From: Streptomyces radiopugnans
GTDB taxonomy: Bacteria > Actinomycetota > Actinomycetes > Streptomycetales > Streptomycetaceae
DNA length: 64,000 nt
Direction of reading: 5' to 3'
NCBI RefSeq assembly: GCF_900110735.1
Contig: NZ_FOET01000001.1
Location: 558,001-622,000, forward strand
Shown here: positions 1-7,736 of the stretch, one piece after another
Layout of the letters: the number at the start of each line of letters is the position of its first letter
Numbering within the stretch: the stretch's first letter is position 1
The notes under the pieces: generated by a model
Databases searched by the model: none
Told to the model about the DNA's origin: nothing
What the model saw: the letters and a program-made list of their open reading frames with translations, nothing else
Translations under genes and position numbers: made by a program

Positions 1-182
1 GCAGGGCGGAGGCGCTGCAGGAGATCGCCAAGGCCGCCAAGAAGCCGGCGGAGGCCAGGGCCGTCGTCCAGACCGGCATCGTCATCGCCGGTGCCGACGG
101 CCACATCGACCAGTCCGAGCAGCAGGCCATCCGGGAGGCATGCGCCGCGCTGGGGCTCTCCCCGGAGGAGTTCGGCATGTAG
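1..182 (+). CDS. TerB-family tellurite resistance protein (3' end only)
   Basis: The gene enters from the left edge and is read in the frame starting at base 3, ending with TAG at 180-182. About 59 C-terminal residues are visible. They include the helix ending GIVIAGADGH followed by IDQSEQQAIRE and LGLSPEEFG. This 'DG-x-ID-x-E' acidic helix pattern is the C-terminal half of the TerB/TerB-like all-helical metal-binding domain (family knowledge). TerB proteins are cytoplasmic and belong to the Ter stress response. The gene converges on the gas-vesicle-family operon that starts at 248 on the other strand. The N-terminus and any upstream ter genes lie outside the window. Confidence 0.75.
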   Translation, partial: RAEALQEIAKAAKKPAEARAVVQTGIVIAGADGHIDQSEQQAIREACAALGLSPEEFGM

Positions 183-192
183 GGCCCGGCCG

Positions 193-225
193 GTCTCGCG
201 GGCGGAGGCGCCCCGGCCGCGAGAC
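193..225. terminator. Hairpin between convergent terB and gvpL
   Basis: A perfect 9-bp inverted repeat, GTCTCGCGG (193-201) and CCGCGAGAC (217-225), with a 15-nt loop. It lies in the 65-bp gap between two convergent genes and has no T tract, as is usual for high-GC actinomycete terminators. Confidence 0.5.
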
Positions 226-247
226 GGGCCCGCTGGGCGGACGGTGT

Positions 248-1066
248 CTAGGCCCGCTCCGGGGCGGCGGGTTCGCGGGGGCCGTCGGGGAGGTCGGCGA
301 AGGTGTAGGGGGGCCAGGGGCCGAGGAAGCGGATGCGGGCGGCGGGCTGCTCGTCCCGGACGGCCGCCAGTACGGTGCCCACCGCCTCGATGTCCTCCGT
401 GCGCACCAGCAGGGCCGCCGAGAGGACGTCCGCCTCGCCCGGGTCGCGCACGCCGCGCGAGCGCTCGCGCATGTCCTCGGCCACGGCCAGCAGTCTGCGG
501 CGCACATCCGCGTGGATGGCGTCGGCCAGGCGCTCGGAGGACTCCCGGCGCAACTGTTCGAGCTGCTTGGCCAGCAGACGGCGCAGCCCGGGGGAGCGGC
601 TCTCCATCTCCGCCTCCAGGGCGCGGGCGCGCTCGTCGTCCCGGGCGGACTCCGTGCGGTCTACCGTGATCTCCACCCGCAGCTCCGCCCGGCCGTCCAG
701 CGCCTCGAGCCGGGAGCGGAGTCCGGCCGCGCGGGAGGTGAGCCAGTCGCGCAGCCGCTCCTCGGCGGTGCGGGGGTCCCGCGGTGAGGGGTCGGGGGCG
801 ACCAGGACGTTGAAGGTCATCGGCAGGAGCGCTCCGGTGCGCTCCCACACGGCCACCACCGCCCGGTCCTGCTCGGCCACCCGCCGCCGTACGTCCTCGT
901 CCGGGCCCTGGTAGGGGACCGGCTCCGCGTCGTGGACCAGTGCGGCCAGTCCCGTGCCCGGGGCGGCCAGCAGGCGCAGGGGGTGCCCGTCGACCCCGGT
1001 GACGCCGTCGGCGGCGCCGGGCCGGTCGGGCGCCACCGCGTACACGTACAGGGCCGGCTCCGTCAC
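248..1066 (-). CDS. gvpL: Gas vesicle protein GvpL/GvpF family
   Basis: A 272-aa cytoplasmic protein. The opening 'YVYAVA' (residues ~7-12) and the C-terminal 'PWPPYTFA' (~249-256) are hallmarks of the GvpF/GvpL family, accessory proteins that sit with GvpA at nucleation of gas vesicle shells. A charged coiled-coil-like stretch rich in E/R lies at ~130-200. The start is GTG (1066-1064), overlapping the gvpK stop as GTGA, so the two are probably translationally coupled. It is last in the leftward operon. GvpF and GvpL are paralogues and cannot be separated on this evidence. Confidence 0.88.
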   Translation of the reverse strand: MTEPALYVYAVAPDRPGAADGVTGVDGHPLRLLAAPGTGLAALVHDAEPVPYQGPDEDVRRRVAEQDRAVVAVWERTGALLPMTFNVLVAPDPSPRDPRTAEERLRDWLTSRAAGLRSRLEALDGRAELRVEITVDRTESARDDERARALEAEMESRSPGLRRLLAKQLEQLRRESSERLADAIHADVRRRLLAVAEDMRERSRGVRDPGEADVLSAALLVRTEDIEAVGTVLAAVRDEQPAARIRFLGPWPPYTFADLPDGPREPAAPERA

Positions 1067-1377
1067 CGCCGCGCCTCCTCGGCCCAGCGGGCGGGGTTGA
1101 CCAGCTTGTCCACGACGTCGTCCACCACCTCGTCCAGGCCCCGGTGCAGGTCGGCGACGGAGTCGGTGATGCCGTGGTCGGACTTGATCTCCTCGATCGC
1201 CTCGTCCAGTTCCAGCAGGGCGTCGCCCAGGCGCTCGAGTTCCTCCTCGGTCAGGTCGCCGCCGTTCATCCGGCGCAGCGCCTGCCGTTCCAGGGCCTCC
1301 TGGATCACCTCGACCAGGGTGACGACCAGGGACAGCACCCCCTGTTTGAGGCTCTTCTCGTCGACTGTGATGGCCAT
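1063..1377 (-). CDS. gvpK: Gas vesicle protein GvpK
   Basis: A 104-aa helical protein matching GvpK in length and pattern. An N-terminal segment with KQGVLSLVVTLVEVIQ precedes EALERQALRRM and an acidic helix with LTEEELERLG. GvpK is an essential accessory factor for vesicle assembly (family knowledge). The start ATG at 1377 is preceded by GGAGAGG. It lies 58 bp after the GvpS-like gene and overlaps gvpL by 4 bp. No shell gene gvpA is present in the visible operon. Confidence 0.9.
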   Translation of the reverse strand: MAITVDEKSLKQGVLSLVVTLVEVIQEALERQALRRMNGGDLTEEELERLGDALLELDEAIEEIKSDHGITDSVADLHRGLDEVVDDVVDKLVNPARWAEEARR

Positions 1378-1435
1378 GGTCCTCTCCGTCCTTCCCTTCC
1401 CGCCCGCTGTCCTGCGGGGCCGCCGTCCGTGTGCG

Positions 1436-2383
1436 TCAGGCCGAGGGCAGTGGCGCCGCGCCGCGCAGCGAGTCCAGCGCCCCGGCCCAGCGCCCCGGTT
1501 CGTCGGCCGTGAGCGTCACCGGCCCCTGCGAGGCCGTCTCCACGGTGATCACCGTTCCCCCGCCGGCCGGTGAGCCGCCCGGCTCGGTGCGGACGGCGGT
1601 GATGTCGTCGGCGGGCAGGACCAGGGCGGGACGGGAGTCCAGCGGCGACTTCCACATCAGCCCGTCAGGCGTGAGCCTTCCCTGCCCGCCGCGCCACAAC
1701 GGGCCGTCGCGGCGCGGCTCGTGGTACCAGAGGTGGCCTTCGAGGACCGTCCGGCCGTCCCCGGTCCCGGCCGCCGGGCCGACGGGGGAGGTCTCCAGCG
1801 GGCCGGGGCACGTGCCGGCCAGCAGGGCGCGCAGCCTCTCCGGCTCGGTGCAGGACAGCAGCGTCTGGCGGCCGTCCGCCAGGACGACGCGCAGCCTGGT
1901 GCGCTGTTCGCCGCCGATGGTCCGCTCGGTCTCCGGCCGCACCGCGCGCACCTCCGCCAGCTCCGTCTCCCACAGCACCTCGCGCGGTTCGCGGCGCAGT
2001 ACGACCAGCCGCCGGTCGGTGAGGTGGACGGTGCCGGGGCGCCAGGTGGTCTGGAAGCCGTCCTCCAGCAGGTGGCCGCCGCGCATGTGGACGACGTGCC
2101 GTTCCCCGGCACGCAGTTCGAGTTCGCGGCGCCCGGTGGAGCGCTCGGCCCAGGCGCGGGTGTCCTCGTCCCACCGGCGCAGCATGCCGTACTCCAGCAT
2201 GGTCTCCATGCCCGCTATCGCGGCGCGCAGGCTGACACCGATCAGCGGGATGTCGGCCACCGAGACGATGAGGTCCAGGTGGAGGACGGCGCCCTTGTTC
2301 AGCAGGACCTCGACGAGGTCGTCCAGCGTCACGCGCGGGTCCCTGGTGGGCTTCATCGGCGGGCGTTCAGCCGTCACGGCCAC
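1436..2383 (-). CDS. GvpS/GvpA-family protein fused to PH/GRAM-like domains
   Basis: A 315-aa protein. Residues ~18-70 form a GvpA/J/S-type domain (LVEVLLNKGAVLHLDLIV, IPLIGVSLRAAIAGMET), which normally makes a protein of only 70-150 aa. It is followed by two predicted beta-rich repeats. The first (~90-190) contains TVHLTDRRLVVLRREPREV and RLRVVLADGR; the second (~210-310) contains GRLTPDGLMWKSPLD, PADDITAVR and TVITVETAS. Both look like bacterial PH/GRAM folds ('T-x-x-R-L' strand then a positively charged strand). That fold call is by pattern only. The GTG start at 2383 overlaps the GvpJ-like gene by 17 bp; ATG at 2356 is possible but has no ribosome site. Confidence 0.75.
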   Translation of the reverse strand: MAVTAERPPMKPTRDPRVTLDDLVEVLLNKGAVLHLDLIVSVADIPLIGVSLRAAIAGMETMLEYGMLRRWDEDTRAWAERSTGRRELELRAGERHVVHMRGGHLLEDGFQTTWRPGTVHLTDRRLVVLRREPREVLWETELAEVRAVRPETERTIGGEQRTRLRVVLADGRQTLLSCTEPERLRALLAGTCPGPLETSPVGPAAGTGDGRTVLEGHLWYHEPRRDGPLWRGGQGRLTPDGLMWKSPLDSRPALVLPADDITAVRTEPGGSPAGGGTVITVETASQGPVTLTADEPGRWAGALDSLRGAAPLPSA

Positions 2384-2939
2384 CGCCCCCGCCGTCGTCC
2401 GGGCCCCCGCCGTTCTCCGGGCCCCCGCCGTCGTCCGGGCCGCCGCATCCCGGGCCGCCGTCGTCCGGAAGGGCGCGCGGGGCGGCGCGGCTCTCGGCCA
2501 GCCGGGCCCGGGCGCTGCGCCAGCCGCACCACGGGCACATGTCCTCCAGCAACTGGCTCACCGGCGAACGCTTCCCGCACTCGGGGCAGGTGTCCCTCTC
2601 CTCGCGGGCCTCGCGCCAGGCGGCCGTCTCGACATCGGTGCCGGAGGGGAACTCCAGTCCGTAGCGCGCGGCGGTCTCGAAGGAGGCCAGCGCCGCCCGC
2701 AGCCGGATGCCGAGGAGTTCGACACCGGCCACCGACACCATGATGTCCGCGTTGAGCACCAGCCCCTTGTCGAGGAGGGTCTCCACCACATGGGCGAGGC
2801 TTCCCTCGCCGTCCCGCCGCGGTTCCAGCGGCTGCTGGGGCGTCAGGGTCCGGGCCCGCGGCGCCGCGGGGACGCGCGGCGGCGCGGGCCGGACCGTGCC
2901 GGCCTCGGCGGGAACGCCTCTCTCCTGGTAATCGCTCAC
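2367..2939 (-). CDS. gvpJ: GvpJ-like protein with C-terminal zinc ribbon
   Basis: About 190 aa from GTG 2939 (an in-frame ATG at 2972 exists, but neither has a strong ribosome site). A Pro/Arg-rich N-terminus of ~50 residues precedes a clear GvpA/GvpJ domain (LAHVVETLLDKGLVLNADIM, GVELLGIRLRAALASFET). Next come two CxxC knuckles (CPECGKRS and CPWCGW, about 15 residues apart), a rubredoxin/zinc-ribbon-type site not found in ordinary GvpJ. The tail is a low-complexity G/D run ending GGGGGRDG. It is probably the first gene of the gvp-like operon and may mark a minor capping or adaptor subunit. Confidence 0.72.
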   Translation of the reverse strand: MSDYQERGVPAEAGTVRPAPPRVPAAPRARTLTPQQPLEPRRDGEGSLAHVVETLLDKGLVLNADIMVSVAGVELLGIRLRAALASFETAARYGLEFPSGTDVETAAWREAREERDTCPECGKRSPVSQLLEDMCPWCGWRSARARLAESRAAPRALPDDGGPGCGGPDDGGGPENGGGPDDGGGGGRDG

Positions 2940-3038
2940 CCCGTTACGCCTATCCGGGTGACCGGCTCCCATGCGTCCGCGGTGCCGGATCGGCCGGGAG
3001 CACGCCGGATCAGCCGGGCGTACGGTGCCGGGTCCCGC

Positions 3039-3542
3039 TCACCCGGACGTCCCCGCGGCGGCTGCGGCATCGGCGGCCGCGGCGGCGGCCGCGCGGGCCC
3101 CGGTGTAGGCGTCACGGAGGTCGGGTCCCCAGGCGGGCGCCCGGTCCGAGGGGCGGACGATCCAGCCCCGGTTGCCGACCCGGTCCGGTTCGACGACGTC
3201 CGGGTGCGGCAGCAGCACCAGGGTGCCGCGGCCCAGGACGGACATGCCGGCGACCTCCCAGCCGTCCGCCGAACCCAGGGCGACGACGAAGTCCGCGCCG
3301 AGCGGGGTGGAGAGCACGGGGCCGAGCGGAGCCCGTGCCGCCCGCATCCTGCGGACCGTCTCCCCGGCGAGGGGCAGCGGGACGCGGACCACGTCCCAGG
3401 CGATCCCGGCGGGCACCTCGCCCAGCGCGCCGTGCTCCCAGGCGGCCAGGACGGCGGGTACGCGGCCGGTGGGGTCCAGCCAGCCGGTCGGCGGGGGCTG
3501 GACGGCGGTGCCGGCCGGTGCGGGGTGCGGGGAGATGGTCAC
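3039..3542 (-). CDS. Hypothetical actinomycete protein
   Basis: I do not recognise the family with confidence. The 167-aa product starts at GTG 3542, overlapping the stop of the upstream gene as GTGA and preceded by AGGAAGG at 7 nt. The same frame stays open far upstream, but that extension has non-coding composition. Visible features are a Pro-rich N-terminus, a central region with AGIAWDVVRVPLPLAGETV and GPVLSTPLGADFVVALGS, and an Ala-rich tail. The mix of short strands loosely recalls the small primase-polymerase-like proteins common in Streptomyces, but no catalytic motif is visible. It is translationally coupled to the 159-aa gene before it. Confidence 0.6.
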   Translation of the reverse strand: MTISPHPAPAGTAVQPPPTGWLDPTGRVPAVLAAWEHGALGEVPAGIAWDVVRVPLPLAGETVRRMRAARAPLGPVLSTPLGADFVVALGSADGWEVAGMSVLGRGTLVLLPHPDVVEPDRVGNRGWIVRPSDRAPAWGPDLRDAYTGARAAAAAAADAAAAAGTSG

Positions 3543-4018
3543 GGTGTCGCCTTCCTGTTCCACTCGGGGGTCTGACGCAACAGCCATCGGCAGTCGTGTG
3601 CGAGGGACCTCACCTGCTGCCGTGCGGAGTGCAGTCCGCCGTCCAGCTCCCGTCCGGCCTGGTTGGTGATCCAGTCCAGCCGGGCCCGGTAGCGCAGCCA
3701 CTGGGCGGTGCTGGGACGCAGGACGGCGGCGCGGGCCCGCGCGATCGGCAGCAGCAGCCGGATGTGGTCGCGCAGCAGGGCCTCCAGCTCCACCAGCTCC
3801 CCGTGGCGCAGGGGCGCGCTGCCGTGGGCCAGGGCGCGGCCTATGGTGCGCTGGACGGCGACGGCGTCCACCAGGGCGGCCGCCTCCGGCGGATCGGCCA
3901 ACGGCGCCTGCGGGCCGGTCTCCTCCGGGCCTGTCTGGCCGAACGGGCCGGCCTGGCCGAGTGGTTCGCAGGTCGCGGGTGGGGCCGCGGGTGGGGTGGC
4001 GTCGGGTGTCGTCTGCAC
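3539..4018 (-). CDS. Small helical protein, DUF6415-like
   Basis: A 159-aa cytoplasmic protein starting at GTG 4018 after GGGGGAATTC. The first ~55 residues are low-complexity P/A/G. The rest is a helical bundle-like segment (HGELVELEALLRDHIRLLLP, ARARAAVLRP, WLRYRARLDWITNQAGREL). It resembles the DUF6415 proteins often found next to XRE regulators in Streptomyces; I rate that only moderately likely. It is coupled to the downstream 167-aa gene, and both sit downstream of the XRE regulator at 4234-5418 on the same strand. Confidence 0.6.
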   Translation of the reverse strand: MQTTPDATPPAAPPATCEPLGQAGPFGQTGPEETGPQAPLADPPEAAALVDAVAVQRTIGRALAHGSAPLRHGELVELEALLRDHIRLLLPIARARAAVLRPSTAQWLRYRARLDWITNQAGRELDGGLHSARQQVRSLAHDCRWLLRQTPEWNRKATP

Positions 4019-4082
4019 GAATTCCCCCGGACTTCGTCATGGTCGCTTACGGACACAGAGTGGCGGCGCGGCCGGCCCTCAA

Positions 4083-4102
4083 CTGTCACTCTTCGGTGAC
4101 AG
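4083..4102. promoter_or_regulatory. Inverted repeat upstream of the 159-aa gene
   Basis: A perfect 7-bp inverted repeat, CTGTCAC - TCTTCG - GTGACAG, about 65 bp upstream of the GTG at 4018. It could be an operator for the neighbouring XRE regulator or a small stable hairpin. The rest of 4019-4233 holds a GC-rich run and no gene. Confidence 0.35.
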
Positions 4103-4233
4103 GTGCCGCCCATGTGTGCGCGCGGGGGCGCGCGCCCCGGCGCGCGTGACCGTCCCTCACTTCCCGCCGTCGTGCCCCCGGGCGCCGTGCGCGGACCCTC
4201 CGCGCGCGGGCTCGCGCACGGAGGGCCCGGCCG

Positions 4234-5418
4234 TCAAACGCCGACCCAGGCGGCCATCCGCGTCAGGGCGTCCGGCGACCTGCGCCGCAGGTTCAGCAGG
4301 CCGCGCACGGTCTCCCGCACCCGGGGGTGGAAGCGGGTCTGCTGGGGCGCCAGCGTGCGCGCCTGCGCCAGCGAGGCCAGCGCCGCCTCGATCCGGCCGG
4401 TCTCCATCTCCGCGCGGGCCCGGTCCACCAGCAGCGCTGCCCGCCGGGAGGCCGCCCAGCCGCGCGGCGGGCGCACGGCGCGCGCCGCGCTCAGCGCCGC
4501 GTCGTACTGGCACAGCTCCAGCCGGGCGAAGACCTCGTGCGTCCCGACGTTCGCCGGTCCGAAGGACAGCCAGTGCACCGCTCCCACCTCGCCCGTGCGC
4601 CGGGCGATTTCGCCGGCCCGCGCGAGGTGGGACTCCACGGCCGCCGCGTCGCCCGCGCGGGCCGCGATCACGGCCGCGCCCAGGTGGAGCTGTCCGGCCA
4701 CCGCGAGGCTCTCGGTGCTCTCCCCGGCCTGGCGCAGCAGATCGTGCCCGACCGCCACCATGCGCAGGCCGATGCGGTGTTCGGCGTCCCGGCTGCGGTA
4801 GGACAGGGCCCGCTTGTACTGGCGGATCGCGCCGAGCAGCGGGTCGCCGGCGTGCTCGGCGGCCCAGCCCATCCGGTCCAGCGCCACGACGGCCAGGTCG
4901 TAGCTGCCGAGCTTCGTCGTCACGTCGTGCGCGCTGCGGTACGCCGAGGCCAGGGCCCGCCACAGCTCGGTGCTCGGGTGCTCCCGGCAGGAGACGGTCA
5001 GGTCCGCCAGGAGGCCCGGCAGGCCGGCGGCCGCCTGGTACAGCCGGGCGCCGCGCACGTCGCGGCACAGCGCGTCGGCGGCCGCGACCAGTTCGGGCGC
5101 GGGGAGGACGGGGCCGCAGGAGTCGGTCGGCAGGTCGTACAGGTCGAGGGCCTCGCGGATGGGCCGGACCAGGCCGTCGACGCGGTCGGGCCGGGGGGAG
5201 TGCGCGGGCTGCCCCGTCAGGGTGGCGACATCGGTGCGCAGCGCTCTGGCCACGGCGGCCACGAACTGCGGGGAGGCGCTCTTGTGGCCGCTCTCGACAT
5301 GGCGCAGAAGGCTGTAGGAGTAGGGGATGCGCTGGGCGAGCCCCTGCTGTGTGAGTCCGGCGCGCTTGCGCTGGGCGGCGATCCGGTTACCGATGTGCTC
5401 GTCGTCGGATGCGGGCAT
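4234..5418 (-). CDS. XRE-family transcriptional regulator
   Basis: A 394-aa DNA-binding regulator. Residues ~8-65 form a cro/C1-type helix-turn-helix (RIAAQRKRAGLTQQGLAQRI, SLLRHVESGHKSASPQ). The remaining ~330 residues are Ala-rich helical repeats resembling the TPR-like C-terminus of large Streptomyces XRE proteins. The start is ATG 5418, placed 7 nt after GGAGGG; an upstream ATG at 5445 is less well placed. It is divergent from the flavoprotein gene, with which it may share a control region. The ligand is unknown. Confidence 0.85.
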   Translation of the reverse strand: MPASDDEHIGNRIAAQRKRAGLTQQGLAQRIPYSYSLLRHVESGHKSASPQFVAAVARALRTDVATLTGQPAHSPRPDRVDGLVRPIREALDLYDLPTDSCGPVLPAPELVAAADALCRDVRGARLYQAAAGLPGLLADLTVSCREHPSTELWRALASAYRSAHDVTTKLGSYDLAVVALDRMGWAAEHAGDPLLGAIRQYKRALSYRSRDAEHRIGLRMVAVGHDLLRQAGESTESLAVAGQLHLGAAVIAARAGDAAAVESHLARAGEIARRTGEVGAVHWLSFGPANVGTHEVFARLELCQYDAALSAARAVRPPRGWAASRRAALLVDRARAEMETGRIEAALASLAQARTLAPQQTRFHPRVRETVRGLLNLRRRSPDALTRMAAWVGV

Positions 5419-5531
5419 ACCGGGTCCCTCCGTTTCTCGCGGCATCTGAACGGTACCCGCGACCCGCCGCCCGTCCCAGTGAGTTCGCGCTGATCAGGTG
5501 TGGTGAACTGCGGAGCATGAGGAACCGAGTC

Positions 5532-6062
5532 ATGTACCTGTTCGGTTGCGCCTCCCCGCCCGTCGTCTACATCGACCGCGCGATCCGCGACGCGCAGGCG
5601 CGGGGGTGGCAGGTGTGCCTGGGGCTGACGCCGAGCGCACGGGAGTGGCTGGAGGACCGGCTGCCGGAGCTGGAGGAGCTGACCGGCCACCCGGTGCGCA
5701 GCGCCTACCGCTCCTACGGCCGGCCCGAGACGTGGCCCAGGACGGATGTCGTGGTGGTGGCGCCGGCGACCCTGCACACGGTCAACGCCTGTGCGCTGGG
5801 CATCACTTCGACATTCGTCGTGGGCTTCACGGCGGAGGCGATGGGCAAGCGCATCCCGCTGGTGGTGATGCCGTGCCTGAACTCCACCTACGCCCGGCAC
5901 CCGCAGTTCGAGCGCTCGCTGGAGGTCCTGCGCGGGGAGGGCGTACGGGTGCTGTACGGCCCCGGCGGCTTCGTGCCGAACCCGCCGGGGCAGGGGCGCC
6001 CCGAGGAGTACCCGTGGCACCTCGCGCTGGACGCGGCGCACGAGGCGGTGGAACGGCGCTGA
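5532..6062 (+). CDS. Flavoprotein (PPC-decarboxylase/HFCD-like)
   Basis: A 176-aa protein of the FMN-binding HFCD/flavoprotein family. The N-terminal strand with YLFGCASPPVVYIDRAIRDA and the downstream TDVVVVAPATLHTVNACALG are the typical Rossmann-like elements; PLVVMPCLNSTYARHPQF corresponds to the active-site segment. Members either decarboxylate cysteine-type substrates or are unassigned oxidoreductases. The start at ATG 5532 follows GAGGA with good spacing; ATG 5517 has its purine run too close. It is divergent from the XRE gene, an association common in Streptomyces. Confidence 0.78.
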   Translation: MYLFGCASPPVVYIDRAIRDAQARGWQVCLGLTPSAREWLEDRLPELEELTGHPVRSAYRSYGRPETWPRTDVVVVAPATLHTVNACALGITSTFVVGFTAEAMGKRIPLVVMPCLNSTYARHPQFERSLEVLRGEGVRVLYGPGGFVPNPPGQGRPEEYPWHLALDAAHEAVERR

Positions 6063-6194
6063 CGGGTGGCGCGCGCCGCCTCCCGGAACGGCCTCCCGGG
6101 CGGGCCGGCCCGATGATCCCGGGCACAGGAGGTCGGGTCCGGCCGCGGGCCGCCTCCCTAGCGTGGGCGTCAGTACAGAGGAAGGGGGCCGGGA

Positions 6195-7061
6195 GTGCTG
6201 GAGCGGCTCAACCAGGCCATGGAGCACATCGAGCGGAACCTCGGCCGGCCGGCCGACGCGGCCGAACTGGCGCGGATCGCGCTCACCTCGGAGTACCACC
6301 TGAGGCGGCTGTTCTCCGCACTGGCCGGCATGGGGCTGTCGGAGTACGTCCGCCGCAGGCGGCTCACCGTCGCCGGTGCCGAGGTGCTCGCCGGGGAGCG
6401 GACGCTGCTCGACATCGCGGTGCGCTACGGCTACGGCTCGGGCGAGGCGTTCGCCCGCGCGTTCCGCGCCGTGCACGGTGTCGGGCCCGGTGAGGCCCGG
6501 CGGACGGGCGCGGCCCTGCGCTCCCAGCCGCGGATGTCCTTCCGCCTCGTCGTCGAAGGGAGTGCTGACATGCGGTACCGGATCGTGGAGAGGGAAGGGT
6601 TCAGCGTGGTCGGGAGGAGGGCGCGTGTCCCTCTGGTGCACGAGGGCATGAACCCGGCGATAGCGGAGTTCGTGCGCGGCATCGGCGGTGAGACCGTCCG
6701 GCGGATGGAGGAGCTGTCCGACCGGGAGCCGCGCGGCATCGTCAACGTGAGCCACGGCGTCGCCGAGGGCCGGGAGGAGGGCAGCGAACTCGACTACTGG
6801 CACGGGGTGGTGACCGGAGCCGAGCCTCCGGAGGGCATGGAGGCCCTCGCGGTCCCGGCGGGGACGTGGGCGGTCTTCGAGAGCGAGGGGGAGTTCCCGC
6901 GGGCGGTCCAGTACCTGTGGCGGGACGTCTTCACCCAGTGGTTCCCGTCCAACCCGTACCGCGCCAGGCCGGGCCCGGAGATCGCGCGCACCCGCCTGTC
7001 GGAGGACGGGAAGCGGGCGCGGGCGCAGCTGTGGATCCCGGTGGAGCGGACAGCGGTCTGA
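6195..7061 (+). CDS. AraC-family regulator with GyrI-like effector domain
   Basis: A 288-aa regulator. The N-terminal ~105 residues hold two AraC helix-turn-helix motifs (DAAELARIALTSEYHLRRLF and LLDIAVRYGYGSGEAFARAF, ending with the typical VGPGEARR). From ~128 on is a GyrI/SOUL-type effector-binding domain (YRIVEREGFSVVGRRARV ... AGTWAVFESEGEFP ... IWIPVER-type ending). This order is that of Rob/BmrR-like multidrug or stress sensors. The start is GTG 6195 after AGGAAGGGGG. The gene ends at tandem terminators. Confidence 0.88.
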   Translation: MLERLNQAMEHIERNLGRPADAAELARIALTSEYHLRRLFSALAGMGLSEYVRRRRLTVAGAEVLAGERTLLDIAVRYGYGSGEAFARAFRAVHGVGPGEARRTGAALRSQPRMSFRLVVEGSADMRYRIVEREGFSVVGRRARVPLVHEGMNPAIAEFVRGIGGETVRRMEELSDREPRGIVNVSHGVAEGREEGSELDYWHGVVTGAEPPEGMEALAVPAGTWAVFESEGEFPRAVQYLWRDVFTQWFPSNPYRARPGPEIARTRLSEDGKRARAQLWIPVERTAV

Positions 7062-7103
7062 GGGTCGCTGCCCGCCGCTCCGCGGGCGCCCGCCGGCAGG
7101 GGA

Positions 7104-7189
7104 AGGCCCGAGCCGCCCCCACGCGGCTCGGGCCTGGTCTCTTGCAGGGCCCGGGTCTCCTCCCCTCGCCGGGAGGGGACCCGGGCCCT
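7104..7189. terminator. Tandem hairpins between convergent genes
   Basis: Two back-to-back hairpins lie between the AraC-type gene and the HATPase gene. The first has 13-bp perfect arms (7104-7116 and 7123-7135) with a 6-nt loop. The second (7146-7189) has about 19 paired bases including one T-G wobble and a CTCGCC loop. They probably act as a bidirectional terminator. Confidence 0.75.
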
Positions 7190-7213
7190 TGCGGTCATCC
7201 GGCTCCGGACGGC

Positions 7214-7657
7214 TCAGGGCCGGATGACGGCCCACACGATGTGGCCCAGTCCGAGTCCTGCGGACTCCACCCCCCAGGCCTGTGTGAGCGATTCGATCAG
7301 CTGTAGTCCCCGGCCGCGCTCCTCGTCGGCCCGGGGGAAGCACAGGACCGGGGTGCTGGCGTAGCTGCCCTGGTCGCGCACCTCGACGCGTATCTGGTTG
7401 TCGGCGACGTACAGCAGACAGCCGATGCGGTCGCTGTCCGTGTGCAGCACGGCGTTGGTGAACAGTTCGGAGACCACCAGCCGTGCCGTGTGGCAGGCCT
7501 CCGGGGCGAAACCCCACTGGAGCAGGCGCTCGAAGACGCGGTCGCGGGCGTCGGCGACGGAGAAGGGCTGGGCCGGCAGTTCGAATGTCTCCTGGCGCAG
7601 GTCAGGACACACGCCGACCGGTCCCGGGAGGGTCATCGTGCCTGGGGAGAGCGCCAC
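7214..7657 (-). CDS. Anti-sigma-factor-like ATP-binding protein (HATPase_c_2)
   Basis: A 147-aa cytoplasmic RsbW/SpoIIAB-like protein. The N box is visible as RLVVSELFTNAVLHT and the G1 box as EVRDQGS, with a G2-like RGRGLQLIESLTQAWG. In Streptomyces such single-domain proteins sit beside WhiJ-like regulators and DUF397 proteins; partners are usually unknown sigma or anti-anti-sigma factors. The start is GTG 7657 after GGAAAGGCGG. It is divergent from the WhiJ-like gene, sharing a 169-bp AT-richer intergenic region. Confidence 0.85.
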   Translation of the reverse strand: MALSPGTMTLPGPVGVCPDLRQETFELPAQPFSVADARDRVFERLLQWGFAPEACHTARLVVSELFTNAVLHTDSDRIGCLLYVADNQIRVEVRDQGSYASTPVLCFPRADEERGRGLQLIESLTQAWGVESAGLGLGHIVWAVIRP

Positions 7658-7736
7658 GGCCGTCCGCCTTTCCGTCCGTCTGCCTGTGGGGGACCCTCAC
7701 TATCCTCGCTGCGGTAGGCAGAAGGCAAGAGGCGTC

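Noticed and set aside
3543..4040. N-terminal extension of the 167-aa hypothetical protein to ~333 aa
   Set aside because: The extension is an Arg/Pro-rich read through the 159-aa gene in another frame; the coupled GTG at 3542 with AGGAAGG is the better start.
7104..7189. 6C RNA
   Set aside because: The two hairpins have C-rich loops but lack the paired runs of six C; they are better explained as terminators between convergent genes.
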